A stretch of DNA of 64,000 nt, taken from contig JAFEDU010000001.1 of NCBI GenBank assembly GCA_018241425.1, positions 682,001 to 746,000 of the forward strand. Direction: 5' to 3'. The notes beneath the pieces were generated by a model that ran no database searches, was not told the DNA's origin, and saw only the letters and a list, made by a program, of their open reading frames with translations. Shown piece by piece: positions 16,863-24,144 of the stretch (position 1 is the stretch's first letter; the number at the start of each line of letters is the position of its first letter). Both the position numbers and the translations under genes were made by a program. Origin of the DNA: Pseudomonadota bacterium. GTDB taxonomy: Bacteria > Pseudomonadota > Gammaproteobacteria > Steroidobacterales > Steroidobacteraceae.

Positions 16863-17465
16863 ATGCCCCCATTGAACGGCACGGGCCAAGATCCGACTGC
16901 GGAAACGGTCGAGCTTGAGCTCAGCCCCACCGAACAACACGAGCTCTCTCGCGTGTACGAGGCAGCTTGCGAGTCGCCGCATAAGCCTCCGGCTTCACCC
17001 ACCTACGACAGATACATCTGCGAGCGCGCCCAGCGAGCCGATGCGCTTGGGACGACGACCTTCGCAGCCGTGATTTGTGCAATCGGGGGGTTGGTCGGGT
17101 GGCACGTGCTGGGCGGCGAATCCCCGCCGCGGATTCTGACCGCCACCGCCCCGGCGCCGACCGCGCGAGCACCTCAAGCGAAACCCCCGGCCGTACTTAA
17201 GGTCGCAAATCCCTTCGACGCAACAGAAGTTTTTGAGCTGCCGGCTGGGATGAATGAGGCCGACGCGCGCAATGCCGTTGCGGAGCTGCTGCTTGAACGC
17301 GCGCGCGAGCGCGTGGCGCAGGGTCTTGATCGTCATGGCGGGGGCGGCCCACGCTCGCATGCGGCAGCCGCGGCTAAGTCATCCGACGTCGTAGTGACCT
17401 CGGTCGTTCCTGGCCGAAGCGCCCTCGCGGCATCCGTGGGTGGAACCAGCGCACTTCTCGAGTAG
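16863..17465 (+). CDS. Single-pass membrane protein of unknown function
   Basis: About 200 residues from the ATG at 16863, chosen because GGAGGG lies at a normal distance upstream; in-frame starts at 16836 and 16845 are possible. The N-terminal cytoplasmic region is hydrophilic. One membrane segment (TTFAAVICAIGGLVGWHVLGG, about residues 65-85) follows. An Ala/Pro-rich stretch then leads to a periplasmic part with NPFDATEVFELPAGMNEADARNAVAELLLERARER, which reads as a conserved helix. The C-terminus is low-complexity. No family is recognised. Confidence 0.62.
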   Translation: MPPLNGTGQDPTAETVELELSPTEQHELSRVYEAACESPHKPPASPTYDRYICERAQRADALGTTTFAAVICAIGGLVGWHVLGGESPPRILTATAPAPTARAPQAKPPAVLKVANPFDATEVFELPAGMNEADARNAVAELLLERARERVAQGLDRHGGGGPRSHAAAAAKSSDVVVTSVVPGRSALAASVGGTSALLE

Positions 17466-17599
17466 CGCTCAAGGGTTGCGTCGTGGCGGCGGATCGGCTG
17501 CCTGTGCCACGGGCGATGCGGGCCGTCCGGTTATCGACGCCCCGGCCGCAGCCCGTCCCGGTATCATGGCGGCGGAACTTCGGCCAACGGAAAACAACA

Positions 17600-18280
17600 A
17601 TGCCACCTTTTAACGTCCGCAGGTCGCGGGGATTTCGGGTCTGCGCACTGGCAATGCTGCTGCTGGGGGCAGCCGCTGCGGATGCACGACATCGCCACAG
17701 GGACAACTCCGACGCCACGGCGGGGCAATTCGACTACTACCTGCTGAGCCTGTCCTGGGCGCCGACTTACTGCCTGACTCACTCCGATGACGGCGCGGAA
17801 TGCTCCAACAAGGGGTATGGATTCGTGCTGCACGGACTGTGGCCGCAGTACGACGGCGGCGGATATCCGGAGAACTGCGACACGCAATACAACCTGACTT
17901 CCGAGGCGGCAGCGAAAGGCCGCACAATCTATCCCAGCGAGCGTCTCATGTCGCATGAGTGGCAGACCCACGGGACCTGCAGTGGGGTCAGCGCACTCGA
18001 TTACTTCTCAACCGCCGACCGCGCCACCGCAACGATAAACATACCTGCTGCCTTCAATGCCCCGCGGGGTGATCAGTCCCTGACTGCGCAGCAGGTCATC
18101 GACCTGTTCCACCGTGCCAACCCCCAAATGCCAGACGGCGCCGTGACGGTGGCCTGCAGTCGCGCCACCATGTCTGAAATCCGGGTCTGCCTCTCTAAGG
18201 ATCTAGTGGTGCAGGCCTGCGGCCGGGGAGTCCGGAACAACTGTCCCAAGGTCCCGCTGCGAGTGCCTACCTCACGCTGA
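17600..18280 (+). CDS. Secreted ribonuclease T2
   Basis: A 226-residue RNase T2-family endoribonuclease with a signal peptide ending near ADAR (residue 30). Both catalytic segments are intact: CAS I is FVLHGLWPQ with His78, and CAS II is SHEWQTHGTCS with His119, Glu120 and His124. Eight or more cysteines are available for the family's disulfides. The enzyme should degrade RNA in the periplasm or outside the cell through a 2',3'-cyclic intermediate, perhaps for phosphate scavenging, which would fit the nearby PhoD. The ATG at 17600 directly precedes the basic n-region of the signal. A decayed relative lies at 28968-29137. Confidence 0.92.
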   Translation: MPPFNVRRSRGFRVCALAMLLLGAAAADARHRHRDNSDATAGQFDYYLLSLSWAPTYCLTHSDDGAECSNKGYGFVLHGLWPQYDGGGYPENCDTQYNLTSEAAAKGRTIYPSERLMSHEWQTHGTCSGVSALDYFSTADRATATINIPAAFNAPRGDQSLTAQQVIDLFHRANPQMPDGAVTVACSRATMSEIRVCLSKDLVVQACGRGVRNNCPKVPLRVPTSR

Positions 18281-18380
18281 TGGCTGACTCCTCGCCAGCG
18301 GCGCGGGAATGAACTGAATCTGCACGGACAGCGCCGCCCGCTCGTAGCCGCTTTGTAGTTCACCCCTCTTCTGCCGACAC

Positions 18381-18403
18381 CAACGGATTTCGTGTCCGGC
18401 ATT
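18381..18403. repeat. Palindromic element, copy 3 (upstream of the Phd antitoxin)
   Basis: CAACGGATTTCGTGTCCGGCATT matches copy 2 at 3163-3185 at 17 of 23 positions (16 of the first 19), keeping the CGGA...TCCG arms. It lies about 145 bp before the orphan antitoxin gene. The similarity is visible but the match is imperfect and could be chance. Confidence 0.35.
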
Positions 18404-18548
18404 CGAAGTATGCTCGAGCGCAGCTGTGAGCGTGCGGCGCAAGTACGACTCACGCTTCTGCTACCTACTCCTGTCAGTCCCTGCGACCACTCCTTTCGAC
18501 CTTGAGTCGCGATTTGACAGATACCGTACGGTGCTGCACGGTTTAGAC

Positions 18549-18803
18549 ATGTACAAAATAGTCCAAAAAAGTGCCGAAGAAGCACGCAGTCAACTTACGG
18601 AGCTCCTTGATGCCGCGGAGCGCGGCCAGGCTACGATAATCACTAAGCACGGAAGACCGGTTGCGGTGCTCGTTCCCTTAAATGAATTCGATACGAAGGG
18701 GCGCCAACAGCCCCTGGTCTCTCTCCGAGGCTCGGGAAAGGGGCTCTGGGGTAAGAATAGCGCCGGCACGGTGCGTCGGCTGCGGGAAGAATGGCGGCGT
18801 TAG
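18549..18803 (+). CDS. Phd/YefM-type antitoxin without an intact toxin partner
   Basis: An 84-residue antitoxin: YKIVQKSAEEARSQLTELLDAAERGQATIITKHGRPVAVLVPLNEF is the Phd/YefM DNA-binding domain, followed by a toxin-binding tail ending VRRLREEWRR. The ATG at 18549 matches the usual family start. No complete toxin follows. An ATG at 18791 inside its last codons opens a frame beginning MAALDLSDL that stops after 15 residues at 18838. MAALD resembles the first strand of a VapC toxin, so the toxin was probably lost. The antitoxin itself looks intact. Confidence 0.8.
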   Translation: MYKIVQKSAEEARSQLTELLDAAERGQATIITKHGRPVAVLVPLNEFDTKGRQQPLVSLRGSGKGLWGKNSAGTVRRLREEWRR

Positions 18804-18838
18804 ATCTGAGTGACCTGCGCGAGCAGGCGGTTCACTGA
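18791..18838 (+). pseudogene. Possible truncated VapC-type toxin start
   Basis: This 15-codon frame starts with an ATG overlapping the end of the antitoxin gene, where a toxin gene would normally begin. It opens with MAALD, as in many PIN-domain toxins (xxALDTNVLV), and then ends. The context supports a deleted toxin, but five residues are thin evidence. Confidence 0.3.
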
Positions 18839-18950
18839 ACATGGCGGCCGAAACGAAGATCGGCCAGTTCGAGCCGGCGCGGGAGCCTTAGGCTCTATCC
18901 CACACAACCTAGCGGCTGGCCATACCGGTTTTTATTGAGGCCAGGGGTCC

Positions 18951-19943
18951 ATGAGAAAGAGACAAGCAATGTATCCAGCCATCAAGCCGTACAACACCGG
19001 CTACATGCCGGTGGACGGCAGGCATCGCATTTACTTCGAGGAGAGCGGCAACCCGAAAGGCAAGCCGGCGGTGTATCTGCATGGGGGCCCCGGTGGAGGC
19101 AGCGACGGCCGGATGCGGCGCCTCTTTGATCCGAAGCGCTACCGCATCGTGCTTCTCGATCAGCGCGGTTGCGGGCGCAGCAAGCCTTACGCGAGCCTCG
19201 TCAACAATACGACCTGGCACCTAGTCGCAGATCTGGAAGCGTTGCGCGAGCACCTCCAGATAGACCGCTGGCTTGTGGCAGGAGGCTCATGGGGTTCCAC
19301 TCTCGCTCTTGCCTACGCGCAGACGCATCCGAGTTGCGTCACGGAGCTCGTGCTGAGGGGCATCTTCCTGTCGCGCAAGTGGGACATCGAGTATCTCTAT
19401 CAGCCGGGTGGTACCGCGGCGCTCTTTCCGGATCGATGGGAGGCGTTCGAGGCCCTCATACCGCCGGCCGAGCGACGCAACATGGTGCGCGCTTACCACC
19501 GTCGCCTAACCAGCTCTTACAGGAAGACCATTCAGCGCGCGGCGCGTGCCTGGTCCGTTTGGGAGGGTGCCACAAGCCACCTGCTCCCCGATCGGCGCGA
19601 GATTGCCTCCGCCGGGCGTGATCGCCTTGCCGTCGCGCTGGCTCGGATCGAAAGTCACTACTTCGTGAACCGCTGCTTTCTCCGGGAGGGCCAGCTACTC
19701 AAGAACGTGAAACGTATCCAGCGCATCCCGGCGGTTATCGTCCACGGCCGCTATGACGTCGTATGTCCGATGCGTGGTGCCTGGGATCTCCATCGGGCGT
19801 GGCCGGAAGCCAAATTCCGCATCGTTGACGACGCAGGTCATTCCGCATTTGAGCCCGGAACTGCCCGCGAATTGGTACGCGCCCTGGACGGCTTCGCCGG
19901 AAGAAATGCCCGAACTCGCGCGCTTGGCCGCCAAAAGCCCTGA
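18951..19943 (+). CDS. pip: Proline iminopeptidase
   Basis: A 330-residue alpha/beta-hydrolase of peptidase family S33 that releases N-terminal proline from peptides in the cytoplasm. Diagnostic features are HGGPGGG (44-50, oxyanion hole), LDQRGCGRSKPYASLVNNTTWHLVADLE, the nucleophile S113 in GGSWGSTLALAYAQ, the acidic loop VIVHGRYDVVCP and the histidine in DDAGHSAFEPG. The length and motif order are those of bacterial Pip. An ATG at 18969 is an alternative start. The last residues are unusually basic, and the gene is convergent with the DUF2130 gene. Confidence 0.92.
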   Translation: MRKRQAMYPAIKPYNTGYMPVDGRHRIYFEESGNPKGKPAVYLHGGPGGGSDGRMRRLFDPKRYRIVLLDQRGCGRSKPYASLVNNTTWHLVADLEALREHLQIDRWLVAGGSWGSTLALAYAQTHPSCVTELVLRGIFLSRKWDIEYLYQPGGTAALFPDRWEAFEALIPPAERRNMVRAYHRRLTSSYRKTIQRAARAWSVWEGATSHLLPDRREIASAGRDRLAVALARIESHYFVNRCFLREGQLLKNVKRIQRIPAVIVHGRYDVVCPMRGAWDLHRAWPEAKFRIVDDAGHSAFEPGTARELVRALDGFAGRNARTRALGRQKP

Positions 19944-20009
19944 CGGACACCTACCTGCCGTGCGATTGGAGACTGCAGGGAGCGCGATTGCCTGCGCGAC
20001 GCGACGCCT

Positions 20010-21479
20010 CTAGGTATCTTTGTCGCGTGGATCCATCCTGAGGCCGAGCTGCGGCGCCTCGGACTCGGGCACGGTCAGTGAATCGGGGGCGCCCTCGATC
20101 TCGAGCAGCGGCAGGTCCTGTTGGGCAAGCCCCTGGATGTCGCCGGCCACACCGACAAGCTCGGCGATCCCGAGCTGCAACTGTTTCTCGCGTCGCGCCC
20201 AGCGCTGCTGGGTCTGGCTCTTCTCGGATTCGAGCTCCTGCCGCATCCGGTAGAAGGCACCGTAGATCGCCTTCAGCTTCTGGGCAAACTGCGATGAGGT
20301 CAGGTAGTCGTAGACTGCCTCCATCTTTTCGCCCTTGCCCGCCGAGACGGCCCGCTGTTTGTGAACGTCCAGAATTCCGGTGCGGAGGACTGTGGCCAGT
20401 TGCAGCGCCGTGGCCCAGGAAGTCACCCAGCAGTCTTCGTGCAGCCCGAACTGCTGTCCAGGCTCCCAGTCCCTGGGGAATGCGGTACCCATGGTCACCA
20501 GTACCGCGACATCGCCCCCACAGCCCCGCAGGTCCTCCTTGAGCTTCTGCGGCCACTGCACGCTCCAGTCCCGTGCGCGCTTGGCCTCCCACAGCAGCAC
20601 GCCCGCGACCTGGCCGCCGCGTGTCATCACACGCTGAATCACATCCCCGCCCCGCGCACCCTTGCGCACCTCTTCGATCGCGTCCAAGGGAAAGGCCGCC
20701 TCTAGGTCGTCCTGCAGGGTGAGCTCCAGGACCTCGCCCTGCAGCTGCTGAGAGCCCTGTACGCCCTTGCGCTGCGCTTCCTCCAGCTGCGCGTTCACAT
20801 CGTCGAGGCGCTTTTTAAGGTCTGCCTTCTCGAACTCGGCCTTTTCGCGCTCCTGGGCGCGAGCGCGGGCCTCGATCTCGGAACGCCCCGCGTCAATTTT
20901 TCGGGCGACCTCGTTATCCAAACCCGCTGCGCGGTCCTGCAGAGCGGCCTTCTCCTGCCGTAGCGTGAGTTCAGCGGCGCGCAGCTCGGCCACCTGCTGG
21001 TCCTTGAGGGCCAGTCGCTGCTCGAAGTCCGACCGGTCGGTTGCGAACAGGGTTGCAGCCTGAACCCTGGCCTCCTCTTTAATACGGGTCTCAAGCCCCT
21101 GCTCACGCGCGTGCAGCGCTGCCTCGCGCTGGGCGAACTTCTGGATGGTGGTCTGGCGTTCGGCAAGTTCCTGCCGGAGCACGGCGAGCTGGGGTGCGAC
21201 CGCTTGTTCACCCAGGGCACGAGCCTCCTTGAGCGCCTCAGCGTGGCGTGCCTCGCGGTCCTTGAGCTGCTGGTGCAGGCGAGCGGCAGCCTTCTCAGCC
21301 TCGTGCCGCTCGGCCTCGCGCACCGCTTCCAGGGCGCCCTCGGTCGACTGCTCGAATTTCTCGAGGGCCTGGCGTGCGAAACCCTCCTGGAGACTGAACT
21401 TGGCGCTGCAACTGGGGCAAGTCACGCGCGTCTGCGCCGGCAGCAGCAGGCTGTGCGCTTCCTGGTTCTTGGTAGCCAT
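20010..21479 (-). CDS. DUF2130 domain protein with long coiled coil
   Basis: A 489-residue protein with three parts. The N-terminus holds a CPSCSAKFSLQ zinc-ribbon-like pair (about 20-30). A long Glu/Ala/Gln-rich coiled coil runs from about 35 to 240. The C-terminal DUF2130 domain contains LEAAFPLDAIEEVRKGARGGDVIQRV, GVLLWEAKRARDWSVQWPQKLKEDLR, DVAVLVTMGTAFP, TAIL-type GILDVHKQ and VYDYLTSSQFAQKLKAI. Its layout recalls RmuC, a coiled coil joined to a nuclease-like core with an E-x-K motif (LLWEAKRA). A nuclease role in DNA metabolism or defence is therefore possible but unproven. The gene is divergent from the nucleotidyltransferase-fold gene. Confidence 0.82.
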   Translation of the reverse strand: MATKNQEAHSLLLPAQTRVTCPSCSAKFSLQEGFARQALEKFEQSTEGALEAVREAERHEAEKAAARLHQQLKDREARHAEALKEARALGEQAVAPQLAVLRQELAERQTTIQKFAQREAALHAREQGLETRIKEEARVQAATLFATDRSDFEQRLALKDQQVAELRAAELTLRQEKAALQDRAAGLDNEVARKIDAGRSEIEARARAQEREKAEFEKADLKKRLDDVNAQLEEAQRKGVQGSQQLQGEVLELTLQDDLEAAFPLDAIEEVRKGARGGDVIQRVMTRGGQVAGVLLWEAKRARDWSVQWPQKLKEDLRGCGGDVAVLVTMGTAFPRDWEPGQQFGLHEDCWVTSWATALQLATVLRTGILDVHKQRAVSAGKGEKMEAVYDYLTSSQFAQKLKAIYGAFYRMRQELESEKSQTQQRWARREKQLQLGIAELVGVAGDIQGLAQQDLPLLEIEGAPDSLTVPESEAPQLGLRMDPRDKDT

Positions 21480-21748
21480 CGGTTTCCCTCAGCGCTGCTC
21501 GTATGACGCGCTGGAACAAGATTATCCGCTGAATTTGCGATCGGCGATTTGGCCTTTCACGAGGGGCCCGGCCCGTACAGCTGCGGAAGGTACGAAGGAC
21601 TGTACGCAGCCTGTATCCCGTTCAAGTCGGTTAACGGCGCGTCCATTGCTGTTGCTGGAAGTCAGGGCCTCCCAAGATGCGTTGGGACACCGGCTCCCTC
21701 CACTGGCATTTCCCTGCGATCCGGCTGGGTTTACCAACAATTTTACTT
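21480..21748. other. Intergenic region between divergent genes
   Basis: Apart from the operator repeats that follow at 21749, I see no gene, RNA or repeat in these 269 bases. It should hold the promoter of the DUF2130 gene. Confidence 0.4.
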
Positions 21749-21806
21749 TGTAGGTCAACCGCACTAGGCTTCAGGTTGACCTACATTTCTATAATGTAGG
21801 TCAACC
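21749..21806. promoter_or_regulatory. Triple 12-bp operator-like repeat with promoter
   Basis: TGTAGGTCAACC occurs at 21749-21760 and 21795-21806, and its exact reverse complement GGTTGACCTACA at 21774-21785. The inner two copies flank a consensus -10 (TATAAT, 21790-21795). The three exact copies at roughly 25- and 21-bp spacing look like binding sites for a dimeric repressor of the gene starting at 21819. No regulator gene is adjacent. Confidence 0.7.
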
Positions 21807-21818
21807 GGAGACGGCCCC

Positions 21819-22850
21819 TTGAAAGACATAGACCTAGCCACCCAGAGCCTCTTCGCTGAGCTGCTCCAGCGCAGCCTCGACGCGGAGTTCGACGCCGAAT
21901 TCCGCGAGAACGGGAGCTTCCAGCGCAAGCGCTCGAAGAACCGGGAGTACTGGCATTTCCAGTGGCGCGACGGCGAGGCGATCCGCAACAAGTACGTCGG
22001 CCCGGTCAGCGATCCAGCCATCACGGACCGCGTGGAGCGCTTTGCGACGCTGAAGGCCAGCTTCAAGAGGCGCCAGACCCTGGTCCGTTCTCTGGTTGCG
22101 GCGGGCCTCCCGACCCCCGATGACCTCTCCGCCCGGGTCGTCGAGGCATTCTGGAAGGCTGGCTTCTTCCGGCTGCGCGGCGTCCTGGTAGGTACCCTCG
22201 CCTTCCAGACTTATGCCGGAATCCTCGGTGTGGACCTTGGTCGGCGACCGCTGATGACCCAGGACGCGGACTTTGCCCAGTTCTGGGGCATCTCGGAAAA
22301 CATCGGCGACAGCATCGAGCCCCCTATCAGGATCCTGCGCCGCGTCGACCCGAACTTCCGGGAAGTGCCGCACACGGGAGACCCCTTCGTGTCGACGCGC
22401 TATCGAAGCGGCCGCGACTACCTCGTCGACTTCCTGACGCCGAACCGGGGCTCCGACGATCACCAGGGAAAGCCGGCCCGGATGCGCGCTCTCGCCGGAA
22501 CGGGCGCCGAGCCGCTGCGTCACCTCGCCTTCCTGATCCACGAGCCCGAGCGATCGGTACTGCTGCACGGGGGTGGGATCCCGGTGACGGTGCCCCGCGC
22601 CGAGGCTTTTGCTGTCCACAAGCTCATCGTCGCGGTCGAGCGGATCAACCAGGCTAAGTCGGTGAAGGACATAGAACAGGCCGGAATCCTGGTCGACGCG
22701 CTCGCCGTGCGGCGCCCCGCCGAATTGGCGCGGTCCTGGAAGCTGGCGTGGGACGCCGGCCGCAGCTGGCGGAAGAAGCTCGAGTCCGGCCGCGCCCGGC
22801 TGTCCAACGAACAACAGGCGCTGCTTGCGGACACCGTCAAACGCCGATGA
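21819..22850 (+). CDS. GSU2403-type nucleotidyltransferase-fold protein
   Basis: A 343-residue protein that starts with TTG eight bases after GGAG. The N-terminal part (residues 1-90) carries a basic segment, NGSFQRKRSKNREYWHFQWRDG, ending near KYVGPVSDP. The central part resembles the uncharacterised nucleotidyltransferase-fold family typified by Geobacter GSU2403: FFRLRGVLVGTLAFQTYAGILGV, then MTQDADFAQF (a GS/DxD-like metal site) and YLVDFLTPNRG. The C-terminal helical region has PRAEAFAVHKLIVA. Nucleotidyltransferase-fold proteins of this sort are often toxin-antitoxin or defence components. The strong operator repeats and the recombinase just downstream fit an accessory role, but the function is unknown. 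Confidence 0.75.
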   Translation: MKDIDLATQSLFAELLQRSLDAEFDAEFRENGSFQRKRSKNREYWHFQWRDGEAIRNKYVGPVSDPAITDRVERFATLKASFKRRQTLVRSLVAAGLPTPDDLSARVVEAFWKAGFFRLRGVLVGTLAFQTYAGILGVDLGRRPLMTQDADFAQFWGISENIGDSIEPPIRILRRVDPNFREVPHTGDPFVSTRYRSGRDYLVDFLTPNRGSDDHQGKPARMRALAGTGAEPLRHLAFLIHEPERSVLLHGGGIPVTVPRAEAFAVHKLIVAVERINQAKSVKDIEQAGILVDALAVRRPAELARSWKLAWDAGRSWRKKLESGRARLSNEQQALLADTVKRR

Positions 22851-22949
22851 GCCTTTCTGCCCTTACGCACCCGTAATCCGGTATTTCTAACCCTGGGGCC
22901 AGCGGGCAGAGTGCTCTCGTCGCCCTGACCGCCCGCACCATGCGCCTAC

Positions 22950-24071
22950 ATGGCTTCGATTCAGCGCCTTACGAGCCCGTTGACGGGACGCATCTCCTTC
23001 CGGGTGCAGGTACGCCTGAGGGGGAATCCGAGCCAGAGCGCCACCTTCCGCAACCGCAAGGACGCCGAGCGCTGGGCGTCCTCGATCGAGTCCGCGATCC
23101 TCGAGCGCCGCCACTTTCCGCACACGCGCGCAAACCGGACTACCTTCGAGTCCCTGGCCCAGCGCTACCGCGAGCACGTCCTCGCGGAGACCGGCCCCTC
23201 GCGACGATCCACTGCAGAGAGGCACCTTGCCTGGTGGCTTGGGCGCTTCCGGGGCTTGTCTCTCGCTGAGGTCACGCCCGACCGCGTAGCGGAAGCCCGC
23301 GATGCACTGGCGGCTGAGGGCTTCACACGGGCCCGACACCCCGAGACCACCGGGCGCGGCAGCATTGCACCCCGGGTCTACCGGCGTTCTGGCGCTACCG
23401 TAAACCGGTACCTCGCAACACTCTCCCACCTGTTCACCACCGCGGTGCGGGAGTGGCGCCTGATCGACCGGAACCCCGTGCGGGACATCACCAAGAAGAA
23501 GGAGAGTCGCGGAAGGTCGCGCTTCCTCTCGGACCCGGAGCGCGAGGCGCTCCTGCGTGCCTGCGCGAAATCCGCCTGGCCGCCGCTCGAGGCGCTCGTG
23601 TTGCTCGCCATTTCCACCGGTGCACGGCGGGGCGAACTCATCCGCTTGCGCTGGACGGACCTGAACCTGAGTGCTCCCTGCCCGCAGGCCCTCATCCCGG
23701 ACAGCAAGAACGGGGATCCCCGCCGCTTGCCGCTCGTCGGGCGAGCCCTTCGGGCCGTCACCGCACTTTCAACCGCGAACGGCGCCCGCAGCCCGTTTGT
23801 ATTTCCCTCGAGAGTCGACCCCGAGCGGCCCTACGTCGGATTCGATGCCCACTGGTATGCGGCCCTGGGAAGCGCCGGCATCGAGGACTTCCGCTTCCAC
23901 GACCTCCGGCACACCTGCGCTTCGTATCTTGCGAGCCAGGGGTCGAGCCTCCTGGAGATCGCGGACGTACTGGGCCACCGGACCATGGCCATGGTCAAGC
24001 GCTACAGCCACCTCGCCCAGGATCACAAGGTTGAAGTGATCCGGAAGATGACCCGGCTGCGCGGACTGTAA
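22950..24071 (+). CDS. Tyrosine recombinase (phage-type integrase)
   Basis: A 373-residue site-specific recombinase. The N-terminal part includes an Arm/SAM-like DNA-binding domain (TFESLAQRYREHVLAETGPSRRST). The catalytic domain keeps its key residues: R226 in STGARRGEL, H317 and R320 in FHDLRHTCASYL, the LGHRT histidine and the nucleophile Y352 in KRYSHLAQDH. It would cut and rejoin DNA at att sites. No tRNA or obvious att repeat lies next to it, and the neighbouring nucleotidyltransferase-fold gene is the only plausible cargo. A broken copy of its C-terminal half lies at 28640-28920. Confidence 0.92.
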   Translation: MASIQRLTSPLTGRISFRVQVRLRGNPSQSATFRNRKDAERWASSIESAILERRHFPHTRANRTTFESLAQRYREHVLAETGPSRRSTAERHLAWWLGRFRGLSLAEVTPDRVAEARDALAAEGFTRARHPETTGRGSIAPRVYRRSGATVNRYLATLSHLFTTAVREWRLIDRNPVRDITKKKESRGRSRFLSDPEREALLRACAKSAWPPLEALVLLAISTGARRGELIRLRWTDLNLSAPCPQALIPDSKNGDPRRLPLVGRALRAVTALSTANGARSPFVFPSRVDPERPYVGFDAHWYAALGSAGIEDFRFHDLRHTCASYLASQGSSLLEIADVLGHRTMAMVKRYSHLAQDHKVEVIRKMTRLRGL

Positions 24072-24144
24072 GGAGCACCCTGCCCCATCGACCGGGATGC
24101 CTCGGTTAGACTACCGCCCAAATTCGAATGAAGGGGGTCCTGAC

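Noticed and set aside
22851..24144. A genomic-island boundary with att sites at the recombinase
   Set aside because: No tRNA gene and no flanking direct repeat longer than expected by chance could be found by eye around the recombinase.
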